From Candidatus Calescibacterium sp. (lineage in GTDB: Bacteria; Calescibacteriota; Calescibacteriia; Calescibacteriales; Calescibacteriaceae), in contig JANXBU010000003.1 of assembly GCA_025060505.1 (NCBI GenBank), forward strand, positions 62,001 through 126,000: a stretch of DNA of 64,000 bases, read 5' to 3'. Made by a program: the position numbers and the translations under genes. The notes under the pieces were generated by a model. It saw only the letters and a program-made list of their open reading frames with translations, was not told the DNA's origin and did not search any database. This document shows, piece after piece, positions 34,306-43,040 of this stretch (position 1 is its first letter; the number at the start of each line of letters is the position of its first letter).

Positions 34306-35910
34306 TCATTGTTCAGTAGTTATTATTTCATAGTTTTTGAATTTTATTATATATATATCGTTCAGATGAAGTATGAAGAGTTTATCTCCAACATATTCTG
34401 CGTAGCATTGACCACCTATGTCTGGAAATTTGAATTCTTGTTTGCCAATAACAGGAACAACTTTTGAGAAAATTTCTCTCTTCCCATCAGAGAATATGGC
34501 AAATATTCTGGAAAACTCTTCAGCTGATTCTCTTATTACGCCTATAACAAAGGTTCTTGTCAAAAATATTTCATCGCTGACTATTGCTGGTCTTCCCTGA
34601 TATATAAAAGTTTCCCCTTTTGTGGGACTTCCTATTTCTTCAAAGTTTTTGGCTCCTTCTGGAACCTCGTTCAGGAATTTTATTTTGAATATCTTGATGT
34701 TGGTTTGAGATTCGCAAGTGTTGTATAATTTTGGGAAGCTCCCTGAAAAGGGTGTATAATCTTTCCATGTGGGCTTTAGAGAGAGTATATCAAGATTTGT
34801 GCTATCAAGTGGGAATTCAAGTTTTGTCATCTTTGAGCTTGGGACCAGGGAATTCTCAGACAAATTTCCACCCCATACTACTATATTTTTCCCATCTATA
34901 TTTATTATGGCTGGATCGAGTGAGGAGAACGGATATGTTGTTGCTTGTGGATATATTAATGACCAAATCACTTTATTTCCTTCTACTCTGAATAAAGCTA
35001 TCTTCTCCAAACCGATTTTTGATATTTTACCTTCTTCTATTGCTATGTCTACTCTTGGTTCAAAAAATTTTACACCACCAATGATTGCAAACCAGTTTCC
35101 TAATTTTACTATTTTGTGGCTCATAACACCGTATCCAAAAAAACCATTCGGACCAAACGGGACAATATCTCCGCTATTTTCCATTATCACTAAATTCCCA
35201 TTGGGATATACTGCGATAGGTGATTGAACAAGATTCCCAGATATGTTTCCTCCTATTGAAATGAATTTTTCACCATCCCAAATAACTCTTGCTCCATGTA
35301 TTGGGGGAACGTTTGTACTGATAGGATTTATTTTGAAAGATCCACCGATCTCCTCGAGACTGTAGAGTCCAGGGAACATAAGATAGATTTTTTTCCCGTC
35401 AGAAGATAGATTGAGGAACGATGAGCTTATTTTTCCTATAACTTCTCCAGAGCTTCCCGGAATATCTCTTGTTGTAAATTCGACGATATTAGAGACATCT
35501 GAAAAATTTTCAGATTCATCATAAGTTCTTATACCAACATAATACTTGGTTTTTGGATCCAAATTTTTTATGAAGATTTTGACCTTTTGACCGGCGTACG
35601 GTGGATCTGGAACTTCTAGGGCTGGGATTCCCAATTGTTCAAAGTATTTCTCCGGCGAGTTTAAAAAATTCGTATCATCGGAATATCTCACATCAAATTT
35701 GAAAGCTTTACCTGAAAATATGTCATCTCCAGGTGCTGTGAATTCAAGCTCAGCTCCGAAATAGTCAACACTAACAACACGAAGATCTTTAATGTTTCCA
35801 GGAGGTATTCGATCATCTTCTTGAGTTCCGGTACTACAGGAAAATAAAAATAAATTGATAGCGATTGAAATAAGCGATACAGCGCTGCTATATTTATTTT
35901 TTATGTTCAT
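34306..35910 (-). CDS. Lipoprotein with fibronectin type III domain and propeller-like C-terminal region
   Basis: In this 534-residue exported protein, an N-terminal signal ends in a lipobox, LFLFSC, with the modified cysteine near residue 25. Residues of about 38-150 form a fibronectin type III domain that ends with KYYVGIRTYDESENFSDVSN. The rest is rich in short beta strands with recurring phrases such as FISIGGNISG, FAIIGGVKF and IVVWGGNLS, as in Kelch-like propellers. It is a surface or periplasmic lipoprotein of unknown task, perhaps binding polysaccharide or protein. No operon partner. Confidence 0.78.
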   Translation of the reverse strand: MNIKNKYSSAVSLISIAINLFLFSCSTGTQEDDRIPPGNIKDLRVVSVDYFGAELEFTAPGDDIFSGKAFKFDVRYSDDTNFLNSPEKYFEQLGIPALEVPDPPYAGQKVKIFIKNLDPKTKYYVGIRTYDESENFSDVSNIVEFTTRDIPGSSGEVIGKISSSFLNLSSDGKKIYLMFPGLYSLEEIGGSFKINPISTNVPPIHGARVIWDGEKFISIGGNISGNLVQSPIAVYPNGNLVIMENSGDIVPFGPNGFFGYGVMSHKIVKLGNWFAIIGGVKFFEPRVDIAIEEGKISKIGLEKIALFRVEGNKVIWSLIYPQATTYPFSSLDPAIINIDGKNIVVWGGNLSENSLVPSSKMTKLEFPLDSTNLDILSLKPTWKDYTPFSGSFPKLYNTCESQTNIKIFKIKFLNEVPEGAKNFEEIGSPTKGETFIYQGRPAIVSDEIFLTRTFVIGVIRESAEEFSRIFAIFSDGKREIFSKVVPVIGKQEFKFPDIGGQCYAEYVGDKLFILHLNDIYIIKFKNYEIITTEQ

Positions 35911-36099
35911 CGCACTACAATATATAAGGTAGTCATATTCTCAGCATTTTACAAGATTTTATTTCTTCTTCCAGAGAGCTTTTCTCTTGTTCTAAATGAT
36001 ATCTATTTCTTATTTTTTCAGATATAAAGTCATTTAACTTCTTAGTATTTTTCGGCTTGAGGCTATGTAATGGATTTGCGGTTTTGTATTATATGTTTT

Positions 36100-36336
36100 T
36101 TATTTTTTTCTTGCTTGTATATACTGGATTGCATCTTTCACGGTTCTTATTTTGTCAAGATCTTCATCTGGAATTGAAACCCCGAATTCTTCTTCCATTT
36201 TCATAATCATGTCAACTATGTCAAGTGAATCAGCTCCAAGATCATCTATGAAAGATGCGTCATCTTTTATATCTTCCACTTTCTTACCGAGTTTCTCTGC
36301 TATTATACTCTTAACTCTAATTTCAATGCTTTCCAT
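36100..36336 (-). CDS. acpP: Acyl carrier protein
   Basis: This small acidic protein of 78 residues has the phosphopantetheine site [17 protein letters not shown], with the serine at about residue 37. It carries growing acyl chains in fatty acid synthesis. The Shine-Dalgarno sequence GGAGGGGAG is just before the ATG. No fab genes are adjacent, which is unusual because acpP normally sits next to fabG or fabF. Confidence 0.97.
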   Translation of the reverse strand: MESIEIRVKSIIAEKLGKKVEDIKDDASFIDDLGADSLDIVDMIMKMEEEFGVSIPDEDLDKIRTVKDAIQYIQARKK

Positions 36337-36460
36337 ATTCTCCCCTCCGTTCAGAAACTAAATATTCATTGATGTAATGAAATTTGATAAATTTCAGAAT
36401 CTTCTAATGAAAAAATATTCTTCAAGAAAAAGTTTCGTGATTTTATTAAAATTAAATTAA

Positions 36461-36934
36461 ATGTTGAAGTTTGGAAGAATATTTTGTGCGTTATTTTTTT
36501 CTCTTTTGCTTATTAATTCTTCATCCGCTGCTCAGGTTGAAAGTGAAGCTCGGGAAAGAAACGAAGTTAGGAGAATAATAGATGAGATAAAGGAAAGTCT
36601 TAGGATAATAAATCCAACAATTTCTGATTTGAGAAAAAGTCTGGATGAAAAAACCTTAGAAGCTAAAACATTTAAAGAGCAGATAACAAAAATAGAAAAT
36701 GATATAAAGTCAATAAATCAAAAAATAGCAGATATAGAAAGTAAGATAAATCAATACATTGAAAGAAATATGGGATATGAAAAGAAAATAGAAGAAGCAA
36801 AAAGAGAAGTTAGGATAAATTCAATGATGGTAAGAATACTTGGGCTGGGAGTAATAATTTCTATAATAATTTCAGTAGTATCTATTATTTATTCAAGAGG
36901 TATCAGAAGAAGATCAAGAATGTTTAGATTTTAG
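36461..36934 (+). CDS. Exported coiled-coil protein with C-terminal membrane anchor
   Basis: A 157-residue protein with a signal peptide (about 1-24, ending SSSAAQ), a long heptad-patterned coiled coil (about 30-118, rich in Glu, Lys, Ile and Leu) and a C-terminal membrane segment (about 125-147) followed by the basic tail RRRSRMFRF. It should lie mostly in the periplasm, anchored in the inner membrane with the tail inside. It is not recognisable as a known family. The ATG lies in an AT-rich region without a Shine-Dalgarno sequence. Confidence 0.7.
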   Translation: MLKFGRIFCALFFSLLLINSSSAAQVESEARERNEVRRIIDEIKESLRIINPTISDLRKSLDEKTLEAKTFKEQITKIENDIKSINQKIADIESKINQYIERNMGYEKKIEEAKREVRINSMMVRILGLGVIISIIISVVSIIYSRGIRRRSRMFRF

Positions 36935-37023
36935 TGTAGTTTTTTCATATTGCGGAAGCTGAGTTCTTATATTCTGAAAATTACAACAGGTTGGAGCAAA
37001 GACAAAAGATAGAAAGAAACAAA

Positions 37024-37311
37024 ATGAACAAATCAATAAGGATATTTTTAAGCGAGAAACAAGATAAAAAAAGAATATTCGAAACAATACGTATGGCTCT
37101 CGGAATAACGCTAAAGGGACACATTGTGGAGCTTTATGTATCTTCTGATGTTCCTCTTGATTCTCTTGAGAAGGAAAAAAGAGAGGAGATCGAAGAATTT
37201 CTGCAAGCTATAAAGTATATGGGTGGAAACTACATATTTGTAGAAGATATACAAAAGATTATGTTCGAAAAAATTAGAGAAAAAGGGAAATTTGACATAT
37301 TAGTTGTATGA
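37024..37311 (+). CDS. Small DsrE-like alpha/beta protein, function uncertain
   Basis: A 95-residue protein with an N-terminal strand RIFLSEKQDKKRIFETI, a GHIVELYVSSDV strand, a long acidic helix and a C-terminal FDILVV strand. The pattern resembles DsrE/TusC-like proteins, and the pairing of a TIR-like strand with a helix also recalls the small gene at 23074. There is no cysteine where a DsrE catalytic one would be. A TTG at 36991 is an alternative start. The 3' end is convergent with hslV. Confidence 0.5.
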   Translation: MNKSIRIFLSEKQDKKRIFETIRMALGITLKGHIVELYVSSDVPLDSLEKEKREEIEEFLQAIKYMGGNYIFVEDIQKIMFEKIREKGKFDILVV

Positions 37312-37380
37312 TTCTTGTAGAATTGACAACATCGAACTGGGAGATTTTTTAGCTTGTTTTTTTCATTTTCACTCATTGTC

Positions 37381-37902
37381 TTACTCGATTGTTTCGACAT
37401 ATACATCTTGGTTTGAATATATAGAAATTTCTCCGGATATTTCTATCGCTTCTTTTACGATTTGGTCTGCTGTAAGGTTTGTGTGTTTATACAGAGCTTT
37501 TGCTACCGCAAGTGCAATAGGTCCTCCAGAGCCAATTGCTGCTATATTGTCATCTGGTTGGATTACATCTCCGTTTCCTGAGATTACAAGTATTTGATTT
37601 TTGTTTGCTACTATCAACATAGCTTGAAGTTGCCTTAATGCTCTGTCGGTTCTCCATTCTTTTGCAAGTTCTACAGATGCTTTCAGTAGATTTCCGGAGA
37701 ACTCTTGTAGTTTTTTTTCGAATCTTTCAAGAAGTGCTATAGCATCTGCTGTGCTTCCGGCAAAGCCCGCAAGAACTTGGCCATTGTATATTCTTCTAAC
37801 CTTTTTTGTTTTATGTTTGAATATTGTATCACCAAGGGTCATCTGACCGTCTGATCCCATAGCAACTTTATCGTGCCTTATTAGGGCGAGAACAGTTGTC
37901 AA
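37381..37902 (-). CDS. hslV: ATP-dependent protease proteolytic subunit HslV
   Basis: A 173-residue T1-family protease. The chain starts with Met-Thr-Thr, and the first Thr becomes the catalytic N-terminal nucleophile after Met removal. VAMGSDGQMTLGDTIFKHK and AGFAGSTADAIALLERFE are typical of HslV, as is IGSGGPIALAVAKAL. HslV forms a dodecamer capped by the ATPase HslU, whose gene is not in the window. The start is TTG 37902, only 9 nt after the CCA end of tRNA-Asp. No Shine-Dalgarno sequence is present. Confidence 0.96.
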   Translation of the reverse strand: MTTVLALIRHDKVAMGSDGQMTLGDTIFKHKTKKVRRIYNGQVLAGFAGSTADAIALLERFEKKLQEFSGNLLKASVELAKEWRTDRALRQLQAMLIVANKNQILVISGNGDVIQPDDNIAAIGSGGPIALAVAKALYKHTNLTADQIVKEAIEISGEISIYSNQDVYVETIE

Positions 37903-37911
37903 AGAGTGGGC

Positions 37912-37988
37912 TGGCGGGGCTGACGGGACTTGAACCCGCGACCTCCGGCTTGACAGACCGGCGTTCTAACCAACTGAACTACAGCCCC
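37912..37988 (-). tRNA. tRNA-Asp (anticodon GTC)
   Basis: On the minus strand, acceptor GGGGCTG pairs with CAGCCCC, the anticodon stem CCGGT/GCCGG closes the loop CTGTCAA with anticodon GTC, the T-arm CGGG-TTCAAGT-CCCG is intact and CCA is encoded. It lies 58 nt after rnpB and 9 nt before the hslV start, all on the same strand. Confidence 0.96.
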
Positions 37989-38046
37989 AAGAGAACAATA
38001 TAAAAATAATCACAAAAAATCAGAAATGCAAAAATCAGAAAATAAT

Positions 38047-38510
38047 AGGATTGAGAGATAAGCCGGTTTCTGTATTTGAGGAACATTTATCTGAGCGACC
38101 TACCCGGGAGTACAAGGGAAGCCAGAAGAACTTCCCATGAGCTTGTAGCTCATTTCCTCCCTACTTGGTCTTGCTCAGGGCAAGGTTTTCCTCTAAACTC
38201 GGTTACCCGAATTTAGGGGACGCTCTTACCGTCCCTTTTCACCCTTACTTTGTGAGTAAAAACCCACAAAGCGGTATTTTTTCTGTGGCACTCTCTGGGA
38301 CACTCATCCCCGGGCTCCATCTTTTCTGGGAGATATGCTGGGATAGCTCGTTTATGATTCTGCGGACAAATCGTCCATGCATCCCATCTTTCCCAGAAAA
38401 GACTTAACCCGTGCCCTCTTCTGGTTGAGACCGGACTTTCCTTCCAGCAGATTCTTCCCCCGGGTTACCCCGAAGGGTTCCTCTGCTGAACGTTCCTCTC
38501 CCTCAATCCT
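38047..38510 (-). ncRNA. rnpB: RNase P RNA (bacterial type A)
   Basis: The minus strand begins with AGGATTGAGG (P1), which pairs with CTCTCAATCCT at the 3' end. Close to the 5' end is GGAAAGTCCGG, the conserved CR-I sequence, and near the 3' end is AAACCGGCTTATCT, the conserved CR-V part. Several GC-rich helices lie in between. These are clear RNase P hallmarks. The length of about 464 nt is somewhat longer than the typical 350-400. tRNA-Asp and hslV follow downstream on the same strand. Confidence 0.95.
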
Positions 38511-38649
38511 ATACTTCAAATCTAAATAATCTCTACAGAATTTACCAAAGGTTCAGAAAATATTAGAACTTTTACCATATATCTATTTTGGCAATATCTG
38601 TGTTCTTGTAATTTCAATATTTGTTTATAGGGAACTTTAAAAATTTTCC

Positions 38650-39240
38650 GTGGAACAATTTGTACGAAAACTCGGGCATTTTTTCTTCAAACGAAGAAGC
38701 TATGCATCTTTGCCCATTTTTGCTTTCTTCTTCTTTTTCGGTCGGACATCTATTATTTCTTTTATTTTAGCGCTCTGTCTTATAGCTTTTGGTGAATTCA
38801 TAAGAATCTGGGCTGTTTCTTTCTCAGGACCTGCTACACGAACAAGAACTATAAAAGCTCCATTTCTGGCAACAGATGGTCCGTATCAGATAATGAGACA
38901 TCCTATATACTTTGGAAATTTCTTTGTTGGACTTGGTTTTACTCTTTCACTTACTAATAATCTCTACCATATATTAGTCTTTTTAATCTTCTTCTTTATT
39001 TTCTATGGATCTATAATATTCGCTGAGGAGGATTTTCTCGAAAACAAATTTCAAGACGAATGGAGAAATTATAAGCAAAAAGTTCCAATGATTATTCCAA
39101 AAAAGTTGAGAAAAGTCTCTTTTGGAGATTTGAAGATGTCTTTAAAATCTGAAAGATCAACTTTCATAACAATATCAATAATTCTCATATTATCATCTAT
39201 CAAAATTTTCGTAATACCTTATGCTCGTATCAGTTTTTAG
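38650..39240 (+). CDS. Isoprenylcysteine carboxyl methyltransferase (ICMT)-like membrane methyltransferase
   Basis: A 196-residue protein with about four membrane segments. The cofactor motif DGPYQIMRHPIYFGNF (GPYxxxRHPxYxGN) in the middle is shared by ICMT and phospholipid/isoprenoid methyltransferase families, and EEDFLENKFQDEW-Y follows near residue 150. Bacterial members methylate lipids or proteins of unknown identity; the bacterium should have no prenylated-CaaX substrates. GTG 38650 is used as start. It is preceded by rnpB on the opposite strand. Confidence 0.88.
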   Translation: MEQFVRKLGHFFFKRRSYASLPIFAFFFFFGRTSIISFILALCLIAFGEFIRIWAVSFSGPATRTRTIKAPFLATDGPYQIMRHPIYFGNFFVGLGFTLSLTNNLYHILVFLIFFFIFYGSIIFAEEDFLENKFQDEWRNYKQKVPMIIPKKLRKVSFGDLKMSLKSERSTFITISIILILSSIKIFVIPYARISF

Positions 39241-39445
39241 ACCAAGATTTATGAAATATCATGTGCGAAAGAATTAAGTTCAGCTACAAAACAATAAAAC
39301 GTTAAAATTATTGAATAGATGTAATAGTGGTGTCAGAAACTTTTGCTTGCTATATCGCTTCATTTTTGGCTCATTTTTTCGGTGAAGGACATAGACAAAA
39401 TATTGTAGAAAAAATAATTTGTTTATGAAATACTATAATTTGGTT

Positions 39446-41416
39446 ATGACAGAGGAGATCTCGGAGGTAAAGCTCCCCTTTGAAGAGAAGATAAAAACAA
39501 AGGGTTGGACTTATGTTAGTCCTAAAAAGTATCTTGAGCTGCACAAGGAAACACTCAAAGATGGCTTCTGGCTATCATTAGCTCAAAAGCTGGATTGGTT
39601 CAAAAAGCCAACAATTGAAAAAACCGAGGAGAAAAGGTTCTTTTGGAAATGGTTCCCAGATGGAGTTCTCAATATGTCTTATCTTTGCCTTGACTCAAAC
39701 TTAAAGACACGAAAAAACAAAGTTGCTTTCTTTTGGCTCGGTGAAGACGGCAAAGAAAAAGTTATGACCTATGGAGATTACTATAGGTTGGTAAACAGAC
39801 TTGCTTATGCTCTGTATCACAAGTTTGGAATAAGAAAAGGAGATGCGGTATCTGTTTATATGCCCCTTATTCCTGAGACTCCAGCTGTTCTCTTGGCGCT
39901 TGCAAGAATAGGTGCTGTTTTCTCTGTTGTCTTTTCCGGTTTCAGCTCCCAAGCTCTGCACGACAGAATAATAGATTCAAAATCAAAATTGCTTATAACC
40001 GCAGATGGATATTACAGAAGAGGCAAAAAGATACTTTTGCAAGAAAATGTAAGGAATGCAATTCACAATACAGATATTCAGAATATTCTTGTTTTCAGAA
40101 GACTAGGGGAAGGGTGGGAGAAGGGCGAAAAAGAATCATTCTCAGATGAAATTCTTGATGACACAAGTCCTTCTATATATTTTGAACCTGAGAAAGTTGA
40201 ATCATCTCATCCGCTTTTTATACTTTACACATCTGGAACCACTGGAAAACCGAAAGGAATTTTGCACGATACAGGTGGATACGCTGTTTTACTTTATGCA
40301 ACTATGAAATGGGTTTTTGATGCAAGCGAGGACGATGTATTCTGGTGCACAGCCGATGTAGGATGGATTACCGGACACTCCTATGTGGTCTTCGGGCCTA
40401 TGATGTTGGGGCTGACAAGTGTTATGTATGAGGGAGTTCCAGATTATCCACATCCGGGAATATGGTGGGAAATTATTGAAAGGTACGGAGTAAGCATATT
40501 TTACACTTCTCCCACTGCTATAAGAATGCTTATGAAATACCCTGATGAGTATGTTAAAAGATATGACCTATCTTCTCTTAGACTTTTGCATTCGGTAGGT
40601 GAGCCAATAAATCCGGAAGCTTGGACATGGTTTTTTGAGTATGTGGGTGGTAAAAGATGTCCAGTTGGCTCAACCTGGTGGATGACAGAAACAGGTGGGG
40701 TTATAATATCTCATACTCCGGGCTGGAAACTCGTTCCTCTGAAATCTGGAACAAATGCTTTCCCTATTCCGGGTTGCAGCGTTTCTGTTTTGAGAGCTGA
40801 TGGAACTCCAGCTGATGCAGGGGAAAGAGGTTTTCTTGTCATAGATAATCCTTTTCCCGGAATGCTTCTTACCATATACGGAGATGACAAAAGATATGTT
40901 GATACCTACTGGTCTCGTTTTGAAGGAAAATTTTATGCCGGAGATTATGCAATAAAAGATGAAGATGGATACATATGGGTTCTCGGTAGAGCAGACGAGG
41001 TTATAAAGATTGCTGGACACAGAATTGGTACTTATGAGATTGAATCTTCTTTGGTAGGATACGAGGGAGTTGTGGAGGCGGCGGTAGCAGGTGTTCCGGA
41101 CGAGGTCAAAGGCGAAGTTCCAGTAGCTTTTGTCGTTCTCAAAGAAGGAGTTTCACCGAGTCAGGAGCTGAAACAAAAACTTATAAACATCGTCAGAAAT
41201 TCCGTTGGAGCAGTAGCTGTTCCAAAAGATATATTCTTTGTTTCAAAATTGCCAAAAACAAGAAGCGGAAAAATTATGCGCAGACTTATGAAAGCTGTGT
41301 TCGTTGGAAAGGAACTCGGTGATGTATCTACTCTGGAGGATGAAGCTACTATTGATGAGGTCTCAAAAGCATTTTACGAATTCAAAGAAGAACTTAAAAG
41401 TAGATCTTCTGAGTAG
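39446..41416 (+). CDS. acs: Acetyl-CoA synthetase (AMP-forming), acs-like
   Basis: A 656-residue AMP-forming ligase: the ATP motif YTSGTTGKPKGILHDTGGYA at about residues 263-282, STWWMTETGG with the acetate-pocket Trp, YAGDYAIKDEDGYIWVLGRADEV, and the C-terminal KTRSGKIMRR containing the lysine that is acetylated for control. It activates acetate to acetyl-CoA. The Met in WWMTETG is the AcsA-type variant of WWQTETG. I chose ATG 39446 because TATAAT lies 6 nt upstream; TTG 39419 and ATG 39425 are alternative starts adding up to 9 residues. Confidence 0.95.
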   Translation: MTEEISEVKLPFEEKIKTKGWTYVSPKKYLELHKETLKDGFWLSLAQKLDWFKKPTIEKTEEKRFFWKWFPDGVLNMSYLCLDSNLKTRKNKVAFFWLGEDGKEKVMTYGDYYRLVNRLAYALYHKFGIRKGDAVSVYMPLIPETPAVLLALARIGAVFSVVFSGFSSQALHDRIIDSKSKLLITADGYYRRGKKILLQENVRNAIHNTDIQNILVFRRLGEGWEKGEKESFSDEILDDTSPSIYFEPEKVESSHPLFILYTSGTTGKPKGILHDTGGYAVLLYATMKWVFDASEDDVFWCTADVGWITGHSYVVFGPMMLGLTSVMYEGVPDYPHPGIWWEIIERYGVSIFYTSPTAIRMLMKYPDEYVKRYDLSSLRLLHSVGEPINPEAWTWFFEYVGGKRCPVGSTWWMTETGGVIISHTPGWKLVPLKSGTNAFPIPGCSVSVLRADGTPADAGERGFLVIDNPFPGMLLTIYGDDKRYVDTYWSRFEGKFYAGDYAIKDEDGYIWVLGRADEVIKIAGHRIGTYEIESSLVGYEGVVEAAVAGVPDEVKGEVPVAFVVLKEGVSPSQELKQKLINIVRNSVGAVAVPKDIFFVSKLPKTRSGKIMRRLMKAVFVGKELGDVSTLEDEATIDEVSKAFYEFKEELKSRSSE

Positions 41417-41428
41417 AAATTTTTAGTG

Positions 41429-42811
41429 TTATTCGCTTTCTAGAACCTTTTGCATTCTTATTAACTCTTTTTCTATGTTTTGAAGAACGCTTTCTCTATT
41501 TTCAACATTTATAGGGTTGTTTTCAATGATATACTTAGATACAAGCAATCCAGCGATGTAGCTTCCGTTCTGATTCCAGTGTCCATTATTTTTGTAGTAG
41601 AGTCCCTTTTTTGCTCCAAGTGATAAACTTTTCTGAGCAGCTGAGTATTTTTCAAAATCTTGTGTAAGATCTATATACAAGATATTATGTTTTCTGAATA
41701 CATCTGCAAGTATTCTGTTTGGGAGGTAAAAATCTATGTGATCTATTTTGGGTCTCAGCTGTTTGTATACCTGCTCCTTAGACGGTATCATAACTACAAG
41801 GAGTTTTGATCCTATTTGTTTGGCATAATCATTGAATTCAATGATATTTTGAATGTGCTGGTTCCAGGCTTGATTCAACCATTCATACTTATGTTGTTGT
41901 ATGAAAGGTAGTAGATGTAGCAGATTTAGATTTGCATCCTGATTTTTGTTCTGCTCTATATTTTCTCTTTCTTCTGGTGCAGCTTTATCGGATTTTTTTT
42001 CTACGAGATTTAGGGATGCAGCAATTTTTCGAAGAAATTCATTGTTTCTTATTATGTTATATATTATTGAATTTTTAGTAAGCCAAGCTTTTATTTTAGA
42101 AATTATTGATTCGTATTTTCTTTTGTGTTCTTCAACCTCTATTGTAGCTTTCTTCACTTCTCTGATGATTTCCTCATCGCTAATAATTTCTTTTTCTCCG
42201 GTTTCAAGATTTTTGAGTTTAATTTTTCCAACAAGAAATCCATCTATTACAGTGACTCCCGGGAAAAGCCAGTCATCTGTGAGGTCATTTCTCATAAGAT
42301 ATCCAACTATGATCAGAGAAGGTTTTGCTTGAATTTTCTGTATAACTCTTTTTGCTTTTATCATTTCTTTTTTCGTTCCATATCCTCCGACACCACATTT
42401 TATAACTCTTTTTTGAATAGTATCTTCTATTGTCGAACCGATTGTCTTTTCAAATGGAACAAAGCCCCAGGTGAAACTATCTCCAACCAGAACTATTGGT
42501 TCCTTTTCTCCTTGGTATGGTTTATCAAAACAACCGAGTTCGTTTGACCACACAGGAAATCTTATTCCCTCAACTGTATAGAAGAATCCTGTTTTATTTT
42601 TAGAAATATCGTAGCCTAATTCTTCATCTGCTTCAAAGTAATATCTTAGGGCAACGCTGAAAGGATCAGAGTAATCTGTTATTCTCAGATTATCGTATGG
42701 TGTAAATCGCAGAATCAGTTCAACAAGTATAATAGAAAAAAAGAAGCTCAGAAGTATGAACACAGAAGTGAACAAGTATTTTCTTTTATTGTTTTTAATT
42801 TCGTCCTTCAT
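41429..42811 (-). CDS. Membrane-anchored SGNH-type hydrolase
   Basis: This 460-residue protein has one N-terminal membrane anchor (about 12-34) and a periplasmic SGNH hydrolase fold: LVGDSFTWG (Ser nucleophile), IVGYLMRND with the Asn and GHWNQNGSYIAGL carrying the catalytic His pair. It resembles acetylesterase/AlgX-like proteins acting on exported polysaccharides. The region between about 195 and 300 is a charged helical insert. It is convergent with acs with 12 bp between the stops. The substrate is unknown. Confidence 0.82.
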   Translation of the reverse strand: MKDEIKNNKRKYLFTSVFILLSFFFSIILVELILRFTPYDNLRITDYSDPFSVALRYYFEADEELGYDISKNKTGFFYTVEGIRFPVWSNELGCFDKPYQGEKEPIVLVGDSFTWGFVPFEKTIGSTIEDTIQKRVIKCGVGGYGTKKEMIKAKRVIQKIQAKPSLIIVGYLMRNDLTDDWLFPGVTVIDGFLVGKIKLKNLETGEKEIISDEEIIREVKKATIEVEEHKRKYESIISKIKAWLTKNSIIYNIIRNNEFLRKIAASLNLVEKKSDKAAPEERENIEQNKNQDANLNLLHLLPFIQQHKYEWLNQAWNQHIQNIIEFNDYAKQIGSKLLVVMIPSKEQVYKQLRPKIDHIDFYLPNRILADVFRKHNILYIDLTQDFEKYSAAQKSLSLGAKKGLYYKNNGHWNQNGSYIAGLLVSKYIIENNPINVENRESVLQNIEKELIRMQKVLESE

Positions 42812-43040
42812 ATTTATATTGATATATTTGAATTCCAGAAATTTAATAATTTCAGAGATTATGTTAGATCAATAAAACTTGAAACTCTCATCTGATGCGA
42901 ATTATTTTTGCTCCTGATATGTTTGATTGTTTTTGTAATACTTAATCTACGCTATTTTTATGAGAACACATTTTTTCTTGGCGACCTGAAAATATCTGGT
43001 TAAGCAAAGAATTTTTCTGATAAATCTAAATTTTAGGGCG

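Noticed and set aside
38165-38407. 80-residue ORF on the plus strand
   Set aside because: It lies completely inside the RNase P RNA gene, on the opposite strand.
39446-41416. Met in place of Gln in the acetyl-CoA synthetase WWQTETG motif as a novel substitution
   Set aside because: The WWMTETG form is known from AcsA-type enzymes, so it is not unusual.
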